Shown here piece after piece: positions 15,815 to 24,115 of a DNA stretch of 64,000 nt; position 1 is the stretch's first letter; each line of letters opens with the position of its first letter. Source of the stretch: RGIG5050 sp045636065. GTDB taxonomy: Bacteria; Verrucomicrobiota; Kiritimatiellia; RFP12; UBA1067. Under the pieces are notes generated by a model. That model was not told where the DNA came from. It made no database searches and was given only the letters and a program-made list of their open reading frames with translations. Position numbers and translations under genes: made by a program. Where the stretch lies: contig JAZTWW010000015.1 of NCBI GenBank assembly GCA_045636065.1, forward strand, positions 3,374 through 67,373, in the 5' to 3' direction.

Positions 15815-17899
15815 ATGGGCATTATCAAAACTTCGAAGACGGCGAAGAAGGAAAACGCAAAGAAGACGGCGAAGAAAACGGAGCCTAAGTCAAGATCTCA
15901 GGCGAAGCGGAAGGAGGCGGCCCCCCTTGAGGAGCCCGTCTCCGTCGATTCCTATTCCGAGGAGGAGGAAGTCGACGAATTCCCCGACATCGACGACGTC
16001 GCCGTGCCGGAGCTCGATGATGCCGAGGGCGATGAGGCCGAACTCGCCGCAAGGACGCTCGATCTGGATTCGCTCGCGCAGGAGGTCTCCGAGAACGATT
16101 CCCTCGCCGTCCTCGACGAGGACATGCCTGACATCAGCGCCATCGACGAGGATGTGATGCCGGATTTCGGCGGCATCCTGCCGCTTTCCGGCTCTAGCGA
16201 GATCGAGGACGAATTCGACGTCGAAGGCGTCATCAGCGGTTTTGGCGACAGGAGCATTCTCGGAGTCGAGGAGCGCAACGCCGTCATCCAGGAGGTGAAG
16301 CAGCGCTCGGAGAAGAACGGCGGCTTCGTCACCTTCGAGGAGCTCAACCAGATAGTCCCCGCCACCGTGCAGGACGAGCAGACTCTCGAAGAGTATCTCG
16401 GCATCCTCCAGGCGCTCAACGTCACCGTCATCCGCTCCGAGGATGTGGACGACTACCTCGCGCGCAAGGAGAAGAGCGCCGACGGGAAGATCCATCCTTC
16501 GCGCGACCTTTTCGACGACCCGATCCGCATGTACCTCCACCAGATGGGCCAGGTGCCGCTTTTGACGCGCGACGAGGAGGTCGGCATCTGCCAGAGCATC
16601 GAGGAGGCGGAGAGGCAGACGAAGGACGTCTTCAACCTTTTCGCGTTCACGCCCGGGATGTACCTGAAGCTTCTCGAAAGGCTCGAGAACATGGACGAGC
16701 GCTTCGACCGCGTCGTCACCGACAAGTTCGACGAGAACCGCGATGCGTACATGCTCCAGGTCCCTGAACTGAGGAAGCGCCTCCAGGAGATCGACAGGAA
16801 GATGCAGGACGCCTGCCGCAAGCAGGCCGAGGTGTTCGCCAACGCCAAGAACGCAACGCCCCAGCAGGTGCGCGGCGCGCAGAAGGCTTTGCAGAACGCC
16901 CGCAAGAGCCTCAAGGACATCTTCATGGAGCTCAACTTCAAGCAGAAGATACTTGAAGGCCTCATCGCCGAGGCGGATGAGCTCGTGTACCTCCCGTACA
17001 AGCGCGAGATGGCCAGGATGGCGAAGCTCAACTCGCAGAACCGCAGCAAGCGCCGCGAGGAGGAGCTTTCCGACTGCCGCGCGAAGATGGCCGATCTCGA
17101 GATGCGCTTCGGCATGCCGCCCGAGGAGTTCCTCACGACGTTCGATGGGCTGAGGACCGTTCTCAAGAAGGGCCAGGAGGCCCGCACGAAGATGGTCGAG
17201 GCGAACCTGAGGCTCGTCATCTCCATCGTCAAGAAGTACATGAACCGCGGCCTTTCGTTCCTCGATCTCATCCAGGAGGGCAACACCGGGCTCATGAAGG
17301 CCGTCGAGAAGTTCGAGTACAAGCGCGGCTACAAGTTTTCGACGTACGCCACGTGGTGGATCCGTCAGGCCGCGACGCGCGCCATCGCCGACCAGGCGAG
17401 GACCATCCGCATCCCCGTGCACATGATCGAAACGATCAACAAGCTTATGCGCGTCCAGAAGAAGCTCATCCAGAAGCTCGGCCGCGAGCCCACCGAAAGG
17501 GAGCTTTCCCTTGAGATGGAGATGAGCTCCGAGGAGGTGCGCAAGGTCTACAGGATGTCGCAGCAGCCCATTTCGCTCCAGAGCAAGGTGGGCGACAACG
17601 ACGACGCGAGATACGGCGATTTCATCCCGGACTCGCAGGCAGAGAACCCCAGCGAGCAGACGGCGTACGCGATGCTCAAGGAGAGGCTCAAGGAGATTTT
17701 GACGACGCTTACCGACCGCGAACGTCAAGTGCTGGACTACCGCTTCGGACTTACAGACGGCTATTCCCGCACGCTTGAAGAGGTCGGCAAAATGTTCAAC
17801 GTGACGCGCGAGCGAATCCGCCAGATCGAAGCGAAGGCGCTGAGGAAGCTGCGTCACCCGTCCCGTCTCAAGAAGCTCGACGGTTTCATCGGGCCGTGA
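15815..17899 (+). CDS. rpoD: Primary RNA polymerase sigma factor (sigma-70/RpoD)
   Basis: The main sigma factor directs RNA polymerase to housekeeping promoters. The 694-residue protein shows region 1.2 (DPIRMYLHQMGQVPLLTRDE), region 2 (NLRLVISIVKKYMNRGLSF, then DLIQEGNTGLMKAVEKFEY and FSTYATWWIRQAATRAI), region 3 (RIPVHMIETINKL) and region 4 ending VTRERIRQIEAKALRKLRHP. A non-conserved helical region of about 230 residues sits between 1.2 and 2, as in other RpoD proteins. The first 40 residues are unusually lysine-rich, then a strongly acidic region 1.1-like segment follows. It has its own strong promoter, and the next gene begins 43 bases later. Confidence 0.97.
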   Translation: MGIIKTSKTAKKENAKKTAKKTEPKSRSQAKRKEAAPLEEPVSVDSYSEEEEVDEFPDIDDVAVPELDDAEGDEAELAARTLDLDSLAQEVSENDSLAVLDEDMPDISAIDEDVMPDFGGILPLSGSSEIEDEFDVEGVISGFGDRSILGVEERNAVIQEVKQRSEKNGGFVTFEELNQIVPATVQDEQTLEEYLGILQALNVTVIRSEDVDDYLARKEKSADGKIHPSRDLFDDPIRMYLHQMGQVPLLTRDEEVGICQSIEEAERQTKDVFNLFAFTPGMYLKLLERLENMDERFDRVVTDKFDENRDAYMLQVPELRKRLQEIDRKMQDACRKQAEVFANAKNATPQQVRGAQKALQNARKSLKDIFMELNFKQKILEGLIAEADELVYLPYKREMARMAKLNSQNRSKRREEELSDCRAKMADLEMRFGMPPEEFLTTFDGLRTVLKKGQEARTKMVEANLRLVISIVKKYMNRGLSFLDLIQEGNTGLMKAVEKFEYKRGYKFSTYATWWIRQAATRAIADQARTIRIPVHMIETINKLMRVQKKLIQKLGREPTERELSLEMEMSSEEVRKVYRMSQQPISLQSKVGDNDDARYGDFIPDSQAENPSEQTAYAMLKERLKEILTTLTDRERQVLDYRFGLTDGYSRTLEEVGKMFNVTRERIRQIEAKALRKLRHPSRLKKLDGFIGP

Positions 17900-17942
17900 G
17901 AGGGCGAAAAGAGAGAAGAGAGAGAAGGAGAGAGAAGCTACA

Positions 17943-18362
17943 ATGAACAGCTGGTTGTATCTGGTGTTGGCGTTCGCCGCAGGGGTTGTCGCGGGTTTTC
18001 TGGCGGCCATGTTCCTTTGCCGCCCCCGCAAGGCGAAGCCGCCGAAGATGGAGAAGCGCGCCAAGGCGAAGGCGAAGCCGGCAGAGGATCCGCGTCCGCC
18101 GCTTCCGGAGGGAAGCACGGAGATATACGTCGGGAACCTGAGCTACGACCTCGCCGAGGAGGAGCTGCGCAAGGCGTTCGAGAAGTTCGGGGCCGTGAGC
18201 CATGCCCGCGTCGTGACGTATCCCTCGAACGGCAAGTCCAAAGGTTTCGGTTTTGTCGTGATGCCAAACCGTCCCGAGGCGGAATCTGCCATAGCCGCAA
18301 TGAACGACGCCGAGCTGATGGGCAGGAAGATGCGCGTCAACGAGGCGCGCAAGAGCCGCTGA
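17943..18362 (+). CDS. Membrane-anchored RNA-binding protein with one RRM domain
   Basis: The 139-residue protein starts with one hydrophobic helix, MNSWLYLVLAFAAGVVAGFL (to about residue 26), followed by a Lys/Pro/Ala linker. Residues 58-137 form a complete RNA-recognition motif with RNP2 (IYVGNL) and RNP1 (KGFGFVVM). Bacterial RRM proteins (Rbp family) are small cytosolic RNA-binding proteins; an N-terminal membrane anchor is unusual. The predicted topology (positive linker after the helix) puts the RRM in the cytoplasm, so it may hold RNA or ribosomes at the membrane; this is inference. The gene follows rpoD by 43 bases across a purine-only tract rich in ribosome-site-like GGAGAG. Confidence 0.85.
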   Translation: MNSWLYLVLAFAAGVVAGFLAAMFLCRPRKAKPPKMEKRAKAKAKPAEDPRPPLPEGSTEIYVGNLSYDLAEEELRKAFEKFGAVSHARVVTYPSNGKSKGFGFVVMPNRPEAESAIAAMNDAELMGRKMRVNEARKSR

Positions 18363-18382
18363 GCGGCTTTTGAGGCCAGGGG

Positions 18383-19978
18383 ATGTCCCGCCTTATATAT
18401 CTCTACGGGCCGCCCGGGAGCGGCAAGTCCACGCTGGGCAAGGTTCTTGCCCGGCGTCTTGGGCTAGATTTCACCGATCTCGATTCGGTGATCGTGGAGA
18501 GAGCCGGCGGGACTCCAATCCCCGAAATATTCGCCCGCGAGGGTGAGGAGGGCTTCAGGGCGCGCGAGCTTTCGGCCCTCAAGTCCATAGCCGCGAAGGG
18601 CGGTGCCGTCGTGGCGCTTGGAGGGGGAGCCCTTCTCTCCCGGGAAGCGCACCTGGTGGCGGAGGATTCGGGCGACATCCTCTTTCTCGACGTCCCCGCG
18701 GGCATCATCGAGCGGCGGATAATGGCCGAGGCGGGAACGAGGCCTCTCGCCGACAGGGCCGCGAAGATCAGATCCCTCCTTGAGGCGCGTAGCGCGCATT
18801 ACACGAGCTTCCATCTCCGCCTCGTCCAGACGGACGGCGACGAGGATGTCGAAAGCCGGGCTTCGCGCGCCGAGGCGATCCTCGGTCGCTTCAGGATCGA
18901 CGCCTTTGGAATTCCAAGCGACATTTTCGTAAGGCGCGGGCTTTTGAGGGAAGTCGGCGCGCTCGCATCCGGGAGGATCCCCGCCCGCCGCGCAGTGGCC
19001 GTAATAGACCGCAATACAGGCAACACGTCCATGCCGGCCATCGCATCGATGGAGGCGGCCGGGATATCGGTTTCACCGCTCGTTCTCGATCTCGGGGAGG
19101 AGCGGAAGACTCTCGCCACCGTCCAGCTCATCTGGGATGCCTGCTTCAAGGCAGGGCTCGGGCGCAGGGATTTCCTCGTCGCGTTCGGAGGCGGCGTCAC
19201 GGGCGATCTCACGGGATTCGCCGCCGCCACATGGATGCGTGGGATCGACTGGGTGAACATCCCAACGAGCGTCCTTTCGATGGTCGATGCCTCGACGGGC
19301 GGGAAGACGGGATTCGACATCCCGGGCGGAAAGAACATGATCGGTGCCTTCCATCCTCCAAGGCTGGTGGCGATCGATCCCGATTCGCTTTTCACCCTCC
19401 CTGAGTGCGAGACGCGCTCGGGCCTCGCCGAGGCGATAAAGCACGGCCTTCTCGCCGACAGCGGCCTTGTGGAATCGCTTGTGGAGGGCATCTCCACGAA
19501 CTGGCGCACGGACGATGCCGAGTTTGTCGCCGGCACGCTCGACGCAAACCGCATTCCCGTCGAGACGCTTTCGAGGGCGCTTGCCGTAAAGGTGGCCGTA
19601 GTACGCAAGGACCCGGGCGAGAGGCTGGGCCTCAGGGCTAAGCTCAATCTCGGGCATACGTTCGGCCATGCGATAGAGGTGGCGACGGGATACCTGGTAA
19701 AGCACGGCGAGGCCGTGGCGATAGGGTGCGTCGAGGCTGCGCGCCTCGCGAGGCGTCTTTTCCCGGACGAGGTGGATGCCGCGTGGCCTCAATACGTGAA
19801 GGGCGTTTTCCTGAAGGCGGGGCTTCCCGTGGAGCTTCCTTGCGGGGTGACGCTCGAAAGCCTCAAGCCGATAATGGCCGGCGACAAGAAGAAGGGCGAC
19901 GGAGGCACGGTCTCGTTCGTCCTTCCGTTCGCGCCGGAGGATGCAAGGCTCGTTCCGCTTCGCGTGGAGGAGCTTTAG
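18383..19978 (+). CDS. aroKB: Bifunctional shikimate kinase / 3-dehydroquinate synthase
   Basis: Two steps of aromatic amino acid synthesis are fused in 531 residues. Residues 1-165 are shikimate kinase: P-loop GPPGSGKST, the substrate-binding acidic pair in FTDLDS, and GGGALLS. Residues 175-531 are 3-dehydroquinate synthase, with AFGGGVTGDLTGFAAATWMR, NIPTSVLSMVDASTGGKTGF, the metal ligand region AEAIKHGLL and GHTFGHAIE. Both active sites look intact. Separate aroK and aroB genes are commonly adjacent in bacteria; the fusion occurs in scattered lineages. The order in the protein (K then B) does not follow the pathway order. The stop TAG 19976-19978 is one base from the grpE start. Confidence 0.93.
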   Translation: MSRLIYLYGPPGSGKSTLGKVLARRLGLDFTDLDSVIVERAGGTPIPEIFAREGEEGFRARELSALKSIAAKGGAVVALGGGALLSREAHLVAEDSGDILFLDVPAGIIERRIMAEAGTRPLADRAAKIRSLLEARSAHYTSFHLRLVQTDGDEDVESRASRAEAILGRFRIDAFGIPSDIFVRRGLLREVGALASGRIPARRAVAVIDRNTGNTSMPAIASMEAAGISVSPLVLDLGEERKTLATVQLIWDACFKAGLGRRDFLVAFGGGVTGDLTGFAAATWMRGIDWVNIPTSVLSMVDASTGGKTGFDIPGGKNMIGAFHPPRLVAIDPDSLFTLPECETRSGLAEAIKHGLLADSGLVESLVEGISTNWRTDDAEFVAGTLDANRIPVETLSRALAVKVAVVRKDPGERLGLRAKLNLGHTFGHAIEVATGYLVKHGEAVAIGCVEAARLARRLFPDEVDAAWPQYVKGVFLKAGLPVELPCGVTLESLKPIMAGDKKKGDGGTVSFVLPFAPEDARLVPLRVEEL

Positions 19979-19979
19979 A

Positions 19980-20591
19980 ATGTTTTTCTGGAAAGGTGGA
20001 AAGAAGATGGAAGAAGAGTTGAAGAAGGATGAAAGCGTCCAGGAAGGCGCCGAATCCGGGGAGAGGACCGAAGAGGCCGCCGGGAAGGCGCCCCAGGAGA
20101 CCGAGGGCGGCGAGGCTGCCGGGGAGACCGCCAAGGCCGCGGCCGAGGAGGCTGCGCCTCAGGACGAGGCCGCGCAGTGGAAGGACAAGTACATGCGCAC
20201 GATGGCGGATTTCGACAATTTCCGCAAGCGCACGGCGCGCGACCGCGAGGACCTTTTCAAGCAGGCCGCATCCGACGTCATAAAGGACATCCTCCCCACG
20301 GTGGACAACCTCGAGCTTGCGCTTTCCAAGGCGCAGAAGGACGATCCTTTCACAAAAGGCGTGCAGATGGTATACGATGGGCTCGTCAAGATGCTTGAGG
20401 GGCACGGCGCGAAGAGGCTCGATGCCCTTGGCGAGGTGCTAGACCCCAACTTCCACCAGGCGATTGCCACGCTCCCGAGCGAGGACGTCAAGGAAGGGTG
20501 CATAATGACCGAGGTCAAGAAGGGCTGGCTTCTCAACGGCAAGCTCCTCAGGGCCGCGCAGGTTGTGGTGAGCGCCGGGAAGGCGAACTAG
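19980..20591 (+). CDS. grpE: Nucleotide exchange factor GrpE
   Basis: GrpE releases ADP from DnaK in the Hsp70 cycle. The 203-residue protein has an acidic, low-complexity N-terminus, then a long helix (AAQWKDKYMRTMADFDNFRKRT) and the C-terminal beta domain with GVQMVYDGLVKMLEGHGAKR and DPNFHQAI. ATG 19980 follows GGAGGAG; ATG 20007 (MEEELKK) also has a ribosome site and cannot be excluded. It lies one base after aroKB and 54 bases before dnaJ, so the chaperone pair shares an operon with aromatic synthesis. dnaK is not in the window, and no CIRCE operator was seen. Confidence 0.93.
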   Translation: MFFWKGGKKMEEELKKDESVQEGAESGERTEEAAGKAPQETEGGEAAGETAKAAAEEAAPQDEAAQWKDKYMRTMADFDNFRKRTARDREDLFKQAASDVIKDILPTVDNLELALSKAQKDDPFTKGVQMVYDGLVKMLEGHGAKRLDALGEVLDPNFHQAIATLPSEDVKEGCIMTEVKKGWLLNGKLLRAAQVVVSAGKAN

Positions 20592-20645
20592 TAATGGAGG
20601 CAGGCCGGCCGGATCAAGGAGCCGGGCTCTTTCAAGAGGTGAGAT

Positions 20646-21830
20646 ATGGCTGAAAAGAGAGACTACTACGAAGTCCTGGGTGTATCCAAGACGGCCAGCG
20701 CGGACGAGATAAAGAGCGCCTACCGCAAGCTTGCGATGAAGTGGCATCCGGACCGCAACCCCGACAATCCCGACGCGAAGAACAAGTTCGCCGAGATATC
20801 CGAGGCGTACGAAGTCCTGTCCAGCCCCGAGAAGCGCGCCAACTACGACCGCTTCGGCCATCAGGGCGTGAACTTCGGGCCTGGCGGATTCAACTTCGGC
20901 CGCGACTTCTCGCACTTCCAGGATGTGGACTTGAACGACATCCTGAGCGGGCTTTTCGGCGGCGGTGGCGGCGGGTTCAGCTTCGGCGACATGTTCGGCG
21001 GCGGAAGGCGCCGCGAGGTCGATCCCAACGCGCCCGAGCGCGGCGACGACATGACGATGCAGCTTGAGATCGACTTCGAGGAGGCGATCTTCGGAAGCGA
21101 GCGCACGCTGGAGCTCAAGCTCCCCGACCAGTGCCCCGAGTGCCACGGCACCGGCGCCGCCAAGGGCGCGAAGCGCGTTACGTGCCCCACATGCCAGGGC
21201 CGCGGGCAGATCGTGGGCGGGCACGGGTTCTTCCAGGTTAGGCAGACGTGCCCCAAGTGCGGCGGAACGGGCAGCACCGTCGAGAAGCCCTGCCCCAAGT
21301 GCAGGGGCGAAGGCCAGGTGAGGACCCCGAGGAAGCTTTCGCTCAGGATCCCGCCGGGCGTCGATACGGGAAGCCGCCTTAGGCTCAGCGGCAAGGGCGC
21401 CGGCGGCTTGAGGGGCGGCGAGAATGGCGATCTGTACGTGATCCTCCGCGTAAGGGACAGCGAGATATTCGAGCGCGAAGGTACGGATCTCGCCGTTGAC
21501 GTTCCGATTTCGCCCATCCTCGCGGCTCTCGGCGGAACGGTCGAGGTCCCGACTCCCGAGGGCAACGCCGAGGTCAAGCTTTCGCCCGGCACGCCGAACG
21601 GCAAGGTGCTCCGTTTGAGGGGCAAGGGCGCGCCGAGCCTGAGAGGCGGGGCTACGGGCGATCTCCTCGCAAGGATCGTCATCGAAACGCCGATGCGCCT
21701 TTCCGGCGAGCAGCGCGATCTCCTCGACAAGGTGGCAAAGTCGTTCAAGAAGGACAACTTCCCCGAGCAGCAGGATTTCGCGGCGCGTCTCAAGAAGTTC
21801 TACTCGCACCGCGACAAGCTCCGCAGCTGA
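20646..21830 (+). CDS. dnaJ: Chaperone DnaJ (Hsp40, type I)
   Basis: DnaJ delivers unfolded protein to DnaK and stimulates its ATPase. The 394-residue protein is a full type I Hsp40: J domain (RDYYEVLGVSKTA, HPD in KWHPDRNPD), a Gly/Phe region (residues 75-125), four zinc-binding CxxCxGxG repeats (CPECHGTG, CPTCQGRG, CPKCGGTG, CPKCRGEG, residues 158-225) and a C-terminal substrate domain. The start follows GAGGTGAG. Fifty-four bases separate it from grpE, with no terminator visible. Confidence 0.97.
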   Translation: MAEKRDYYEVLGVSKTASADEIKSAYRKLAMKWHPDRNPDNPDAKNKFAEISEAYEVLSSPEKRANYDRFGHQGVNFGPGGFNFGRDFSHFQDVDLNDILSGLFGGGGGGFSFGDMFGGGRRREVDPNAPERGDDMTMQLEIDFEEAIFGSERTLELKLPDQCPECHGTGAAKGAKRVTCPTCQGRGQIVGGHGFFQVRQTCPKCGGTGSTVEKPCPKCRGEGQVRTPRKLSLRIPPGVDTGSRLRLSGKGAGGLRGGENGDLYVILRVRDSEIFEREGTDLAVDVPISPILAALGGTVEVPTPEGNAEVKLSPGTPNGKVLRLRGKGAPSLRGGATGDLLARIVIETPMRLSGEQRDLLDKVAKSFKKDNFPEQQDFAARLKKFYSHRDKLRS

Positions 21831-21861
21831 GCGGCCCGGCGAGAAGAAAGGCTCTCTGCAA

Positions 21862-22608
21862 ATGCACAGGCTCCTCGTTGAAGGCGATGCGCTTGAAGCT
21901 TCGCGCCCCCAGCTTGGGCGCGAGGCTTCGCGTCATCTCAAGGTGGTGCGGCTTAAGCCGGGGGAGACGGTGGAGCTTTTCGACGGGATGGGACGCACGC
22001 GCCTTTTTGAAGCCGGGCCGGACGGGAGCCTCTCGGCGAAGGGCGGGATAAAGTCTTTCCCTGCGCCAAAGGCCGCCCTCAGGCTCTTCGCCTGCGTCAC
22101 CAAAGGTTCAAGATGGGACTGGACTATCGAGAAGGCGGTGGAGCTTGGCGTAACCTCCATCGTGCCCGTGATCTCCGAAAGGTGCATCGTCAGGGTCGAT
22201 CCCTCCGAGCGTGCGGCAAAGCGCGAGAGATGGCTCAAGATAGCGGCGGAGGCCGCAAGGCAGAGCGATGCGGTGTGGCTTCCCGAGATTGTGGAGCCGG
22301 TCTCGTTCGATGGGGCGATCGAGCTTGTCAAGGCGTCGGGGCACGTGTTCGCGGGAGCTCTCATGAAGCCTGAGCCGCCGCCTCTTGTGGATGCGGCGAT
22401 GGCCGTAGGGCGTGACTCGGACATGGGCGCATTCGTGGGCCCCGAGGGCGATTTCACGCCTGAGGAGCTTGGAAGGCTGCTTGAAGTCGCCATGCCGGTT
22501 TCGTTCGGCCCCACGATCCTGAGGGCCGAGACGGCCGCGATATTCGCCATTTCCGTCCTTGCCGCGCGGCGCATGTCATTGGGCGGGGCAGGATCCTCCC
22601 GGGAGTGA
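21862..22608 (+). CDS. rsmE: 16S rRNA (uracil-1498-N3)-methyltransferase
   Basis: RsmE methylates U1498 of 16S rRNA with S-adenosylmethionine. The 248-residue protein has an N-terminal PUA-like barrel (HLKVVRLKPGETVELFDG) and a C-terminal SPOUT knot: VPVISERCIV, GAFVGPEGDFTPEELGRL and LGPTILRAETA-like sequence (FGPTILRAETAAIFAISVLA). It lies 31 bases after dnaJ, a pairing also seen in many other genomes, and three bases before the TIGR02757 gene. Confidence 0.92.
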   Translation: MHRLLVEGDALEASRPQLGREASRHLKVVRLKPGETVELFDGMGRTRLFEAGPDGSLSAKGGIKSFPAPKAALRLFACVTKGSRWDWTIEKAVELGVTSIVPVISERCIVRVDPSERAAKRERWLKIAAEAARQSDAVWLPEIVEPVSFDGAIELVKASGHVFAGALMKPEPPPLVDAAMAVGRDSDMGAFVGPEGDFTPEELGRLLEVAMPVSFGPTILRAETAAIFAISVLAARRMSLGGAGSSRE

Positions 22609-22611
22609 TCG

Positions 22612-23415
22612 ATGACACCTGACGATGCCAGCGTTCTAAGGCGCCTTGCCGACAGGTACGAGACGGCCGGCTTCCTTGAAGGCGACCCATCCTGGTTCAT
22701 GCATCAGGTGGAAGGGGACCTAAACCGCGAAGCGACGGCCTTTACGGCATCTGCGCTTAGCTTCGGATCGAGGCCGCAGTTCATGGCGAAGGTGGCGTGG
22801 ATCCTTGAAAGGGCGAACTGCGACGTCGACGCCTGGATAAGGCGAGGGGCGTTCTCCCGCGATTTCAGGGATGGCGACCAAAGCCCATTCTATAGGTTTT
22901 TCACATACGGTTGCATGCATTCCTTCTTCAAGGCGTACTCGCGCATCATGGAGGCGCATGGAAGCCTGGGCTCGCTTGTGAGATCCCGCGCATCGACGGG
23001 GCTTGAAGCCGTCAAGGCCATAACGGAGGCTTTCCGCGAGGCGGGCTCCTCGGGAGTCGTGCCGATGGACGCGAAGTCGGCCTGCAAGAGGATATGCATG
23101 TTCCTAAGGTGGATGTCGCGCGACGGCTCCCCGGTGGACATCGGGCTCTGGAGCGGTTTCCTGCCGAAATCGACGCTTGTCATGCCGATGGACACGCATG
23201 TCGTCGCCCAGGCGAAGGGCCTTGGGCTCCTTCGCGGATGTTCGCAGTCGATGTGCGCCGCGAGGCGGCTTACGGCCGAGATGGCGAAGATATTCCCGGG
23301 CGATCCCCTCAAGGGAGATTTCGCGCTTTTCGGGGTGGGCGTAACGGGGAGCGGCGAGCTTTCCGGCTGCGCCGGGCAGGATTTAACGGTCCAAAGGGAT
23401 TCAACGGTCCAATGA
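22612..23415 (+). CDS. TIGR02757 (DUF2400) family protein
   Basis: A 267-residue helical protein with the features of the TIGR02757 family: REATAFTASALSFGSRPQFM, SPFYRFFTYGC, KRICMFLRWMSRD, PVDIGLWSGF and LVMPMDTHVVAQAKGLGL. The family is widespread in Bacteroidota and PVC bacteria. The DTHV motif and helical layout recall HhH DNA glycosylases, but the function is not established. The C-terminus ends in two copies of a six-codon tandem repeat (DLTVQR, DSTVQ), which looks like a recent local expansion. Confidence 0.85.
   Translation: MTPDDASVLRRLADRYETAGFLEGDPSWFMHQVEGDLNREATAFTASALSFGSRPQFMAKVAWILERANCDVDAWIRRGAFSRDFRDGDQSPFYRFFTYGCMHSFFKAYSRIMEAHGSLGSLVRSRASTGLEAVKAITEAFREAGSSGVVPMDAKSACKRICMFLRWMSRDGSPVDIGLWSGFLPKSTLVMPMDTHVVAQAKGLGLLRGCSQSMCAARRLTAEMAKIFPGDPLKGDFALFGVGVTGSGELSGCAGQDLTVQRDSTVQ
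23380..23412 (+). repeat. Tandem duplication of an 18-bp unit at the 3' end of the TIGR02757 gene
   Basis: GATTTAACGGTCCAA (23380-23394) is repeated as GATTCAACGGTCCAA (23398-23412), 14 of 15 bases identical, with a period of 18. It stays in frame and encodes the last residues of the protein. Confidence 0.8.
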
Positions 23416-23429
23416 AAGGAGAGAAGGGT

Positions 23430-23972
23430 ATGGCTGAAACGGAATTCGACAGGCTCGTCAAGACAAGGCGCAGCTACAGGAAGTTCAAGGGCGAGGTCCC
23501 GGCGAAGGAGCTCGTCGATCAGGTGGTCGAGGCGGGGCTTCGCGCACCTTCCGGCCGCAGGAAGCAGACTGGCATTGTCGTCAGAATCGACGATACGGCT
23601 GTAAGGAAGGAGCTTATAGCGGTAAACGCCGCCATCAGGGGCGAGCCGCCGCCCGGCCGCGTGTTCGACCCGTTCTACGGCGCTCCCGTCATTCTTCTCG
23701 TCATCGCCGAGAAGAAGCCAGAATCGACGCCTGTATACGACGGTACGCTCACTCTCGGCAACATGCTTTTAAAGGCGCACGAGCTCGGTCTTGCCGGGTG
23801 CTGGATCCATAGGGCGCGCGAGGAGATGGAAGGTCCATTCGGGCGCATGCTCCTTGAAAGGCTTGGCCTCAAGGGGGAATACGAGGGGATCGGCCATCTT
23901 GCCCTCGGCTATCCGGACGGTCCAGAGCCCCAGCCCTACGACATCGCCCCCGGCCGGTACCTGAGCGTCTGA
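23430..23972 (+). CDS. Nitroreductase family FMN-dependent oxidoreductase
   Basis: A 180-residue flavoprotein of the nitroreductase fold: TRRSYRKFKGEVPAKELVDQ and LRAPSGRRKQ bind FMN phosphate near the N-terminus, and LGLAGCWIHRAREE plus HLALGYPDG lie near the C-terminus, as in small NfnB-type enzymes. The substrate is unknown; the family reduces nitro groups or quinones with NAD(P)H. ATG 23430 was chosen because AAAGGAGAG precedes it; an in-frame ATG at 23412 has no ribosome site. A strong terminator follows. Confidence 0.88.
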   Translation: MAETEFDRLVKTRRSYRKFKGEVPAKELVDQVVEAGLRAPSGRRKQTGIVVRIDDTAVRKELIAVNAAIRGEPPPGRVFDPFYGAPVILLVIAEKKPESTPVYDGTLTLGNMLLKAHELGLAGCWIHRAREEMEGPFGRMLLERLGLKGEYEGIGHLALGYPDGPEPQPYDIAPGRYLSV

Positions 23973-24001
23973 CCGGGCGCGCGCGCCGGAGCAGGTCGCA
24001 A

Positions 24002-24043
24002 CTGACGTCTTTTTGGATGGCGAATCCAGACGTCAGCATTTTT
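24002..24043 (+). terminator. Rho-independent terminator
   Basis: CTGACGTCT (24002-24010) pairs perfectly with AGACGTCAG (24028-24036), with an inner GGAT/ATCC pairing, and is followed by CATTTTT. It ends the nitroreductase transcript just before the rpsT promoter. Confidence 0.85.
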
Positions 24044-24046
24044 GGC

Positions 24047-24075
24047 TTGAAATTTTTCCGATTTTCATGTATTAT
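24047..24075 (+). promoter_or_regulatory. Sigma-70-type promoter of rpsT
   Basis: TTGAAA at 24047-24052 and TATTAT at 24070-24075 are 17 bases apart. The leader carries AGGAGTT before ATG 24116. The 13 bases around the -10 box are identical to those of the promoter at 43856-43884. Confidence 0.82.
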
Positions 24076-24115
24076 ATACGGCAATTGTCTTTAGGCAAAC
24101 TAGGAGTTAAGAACA

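Noticed and set aside
15890..18118. 742-residue open frame on the - strand across rpoD
   Set aside because: It is a shadow of rpoD caused by GC-rich codon use; the + strand frame has all sigma-70 motifs, a promoter and a ribosome site.
17943..18362. Eukaryotic contamination suggested by the RRM domain
   Set aside because: Codon use matches its neighbours, the gene is in a bacterial operon setting, and small RRM proteins occur in bacteria.
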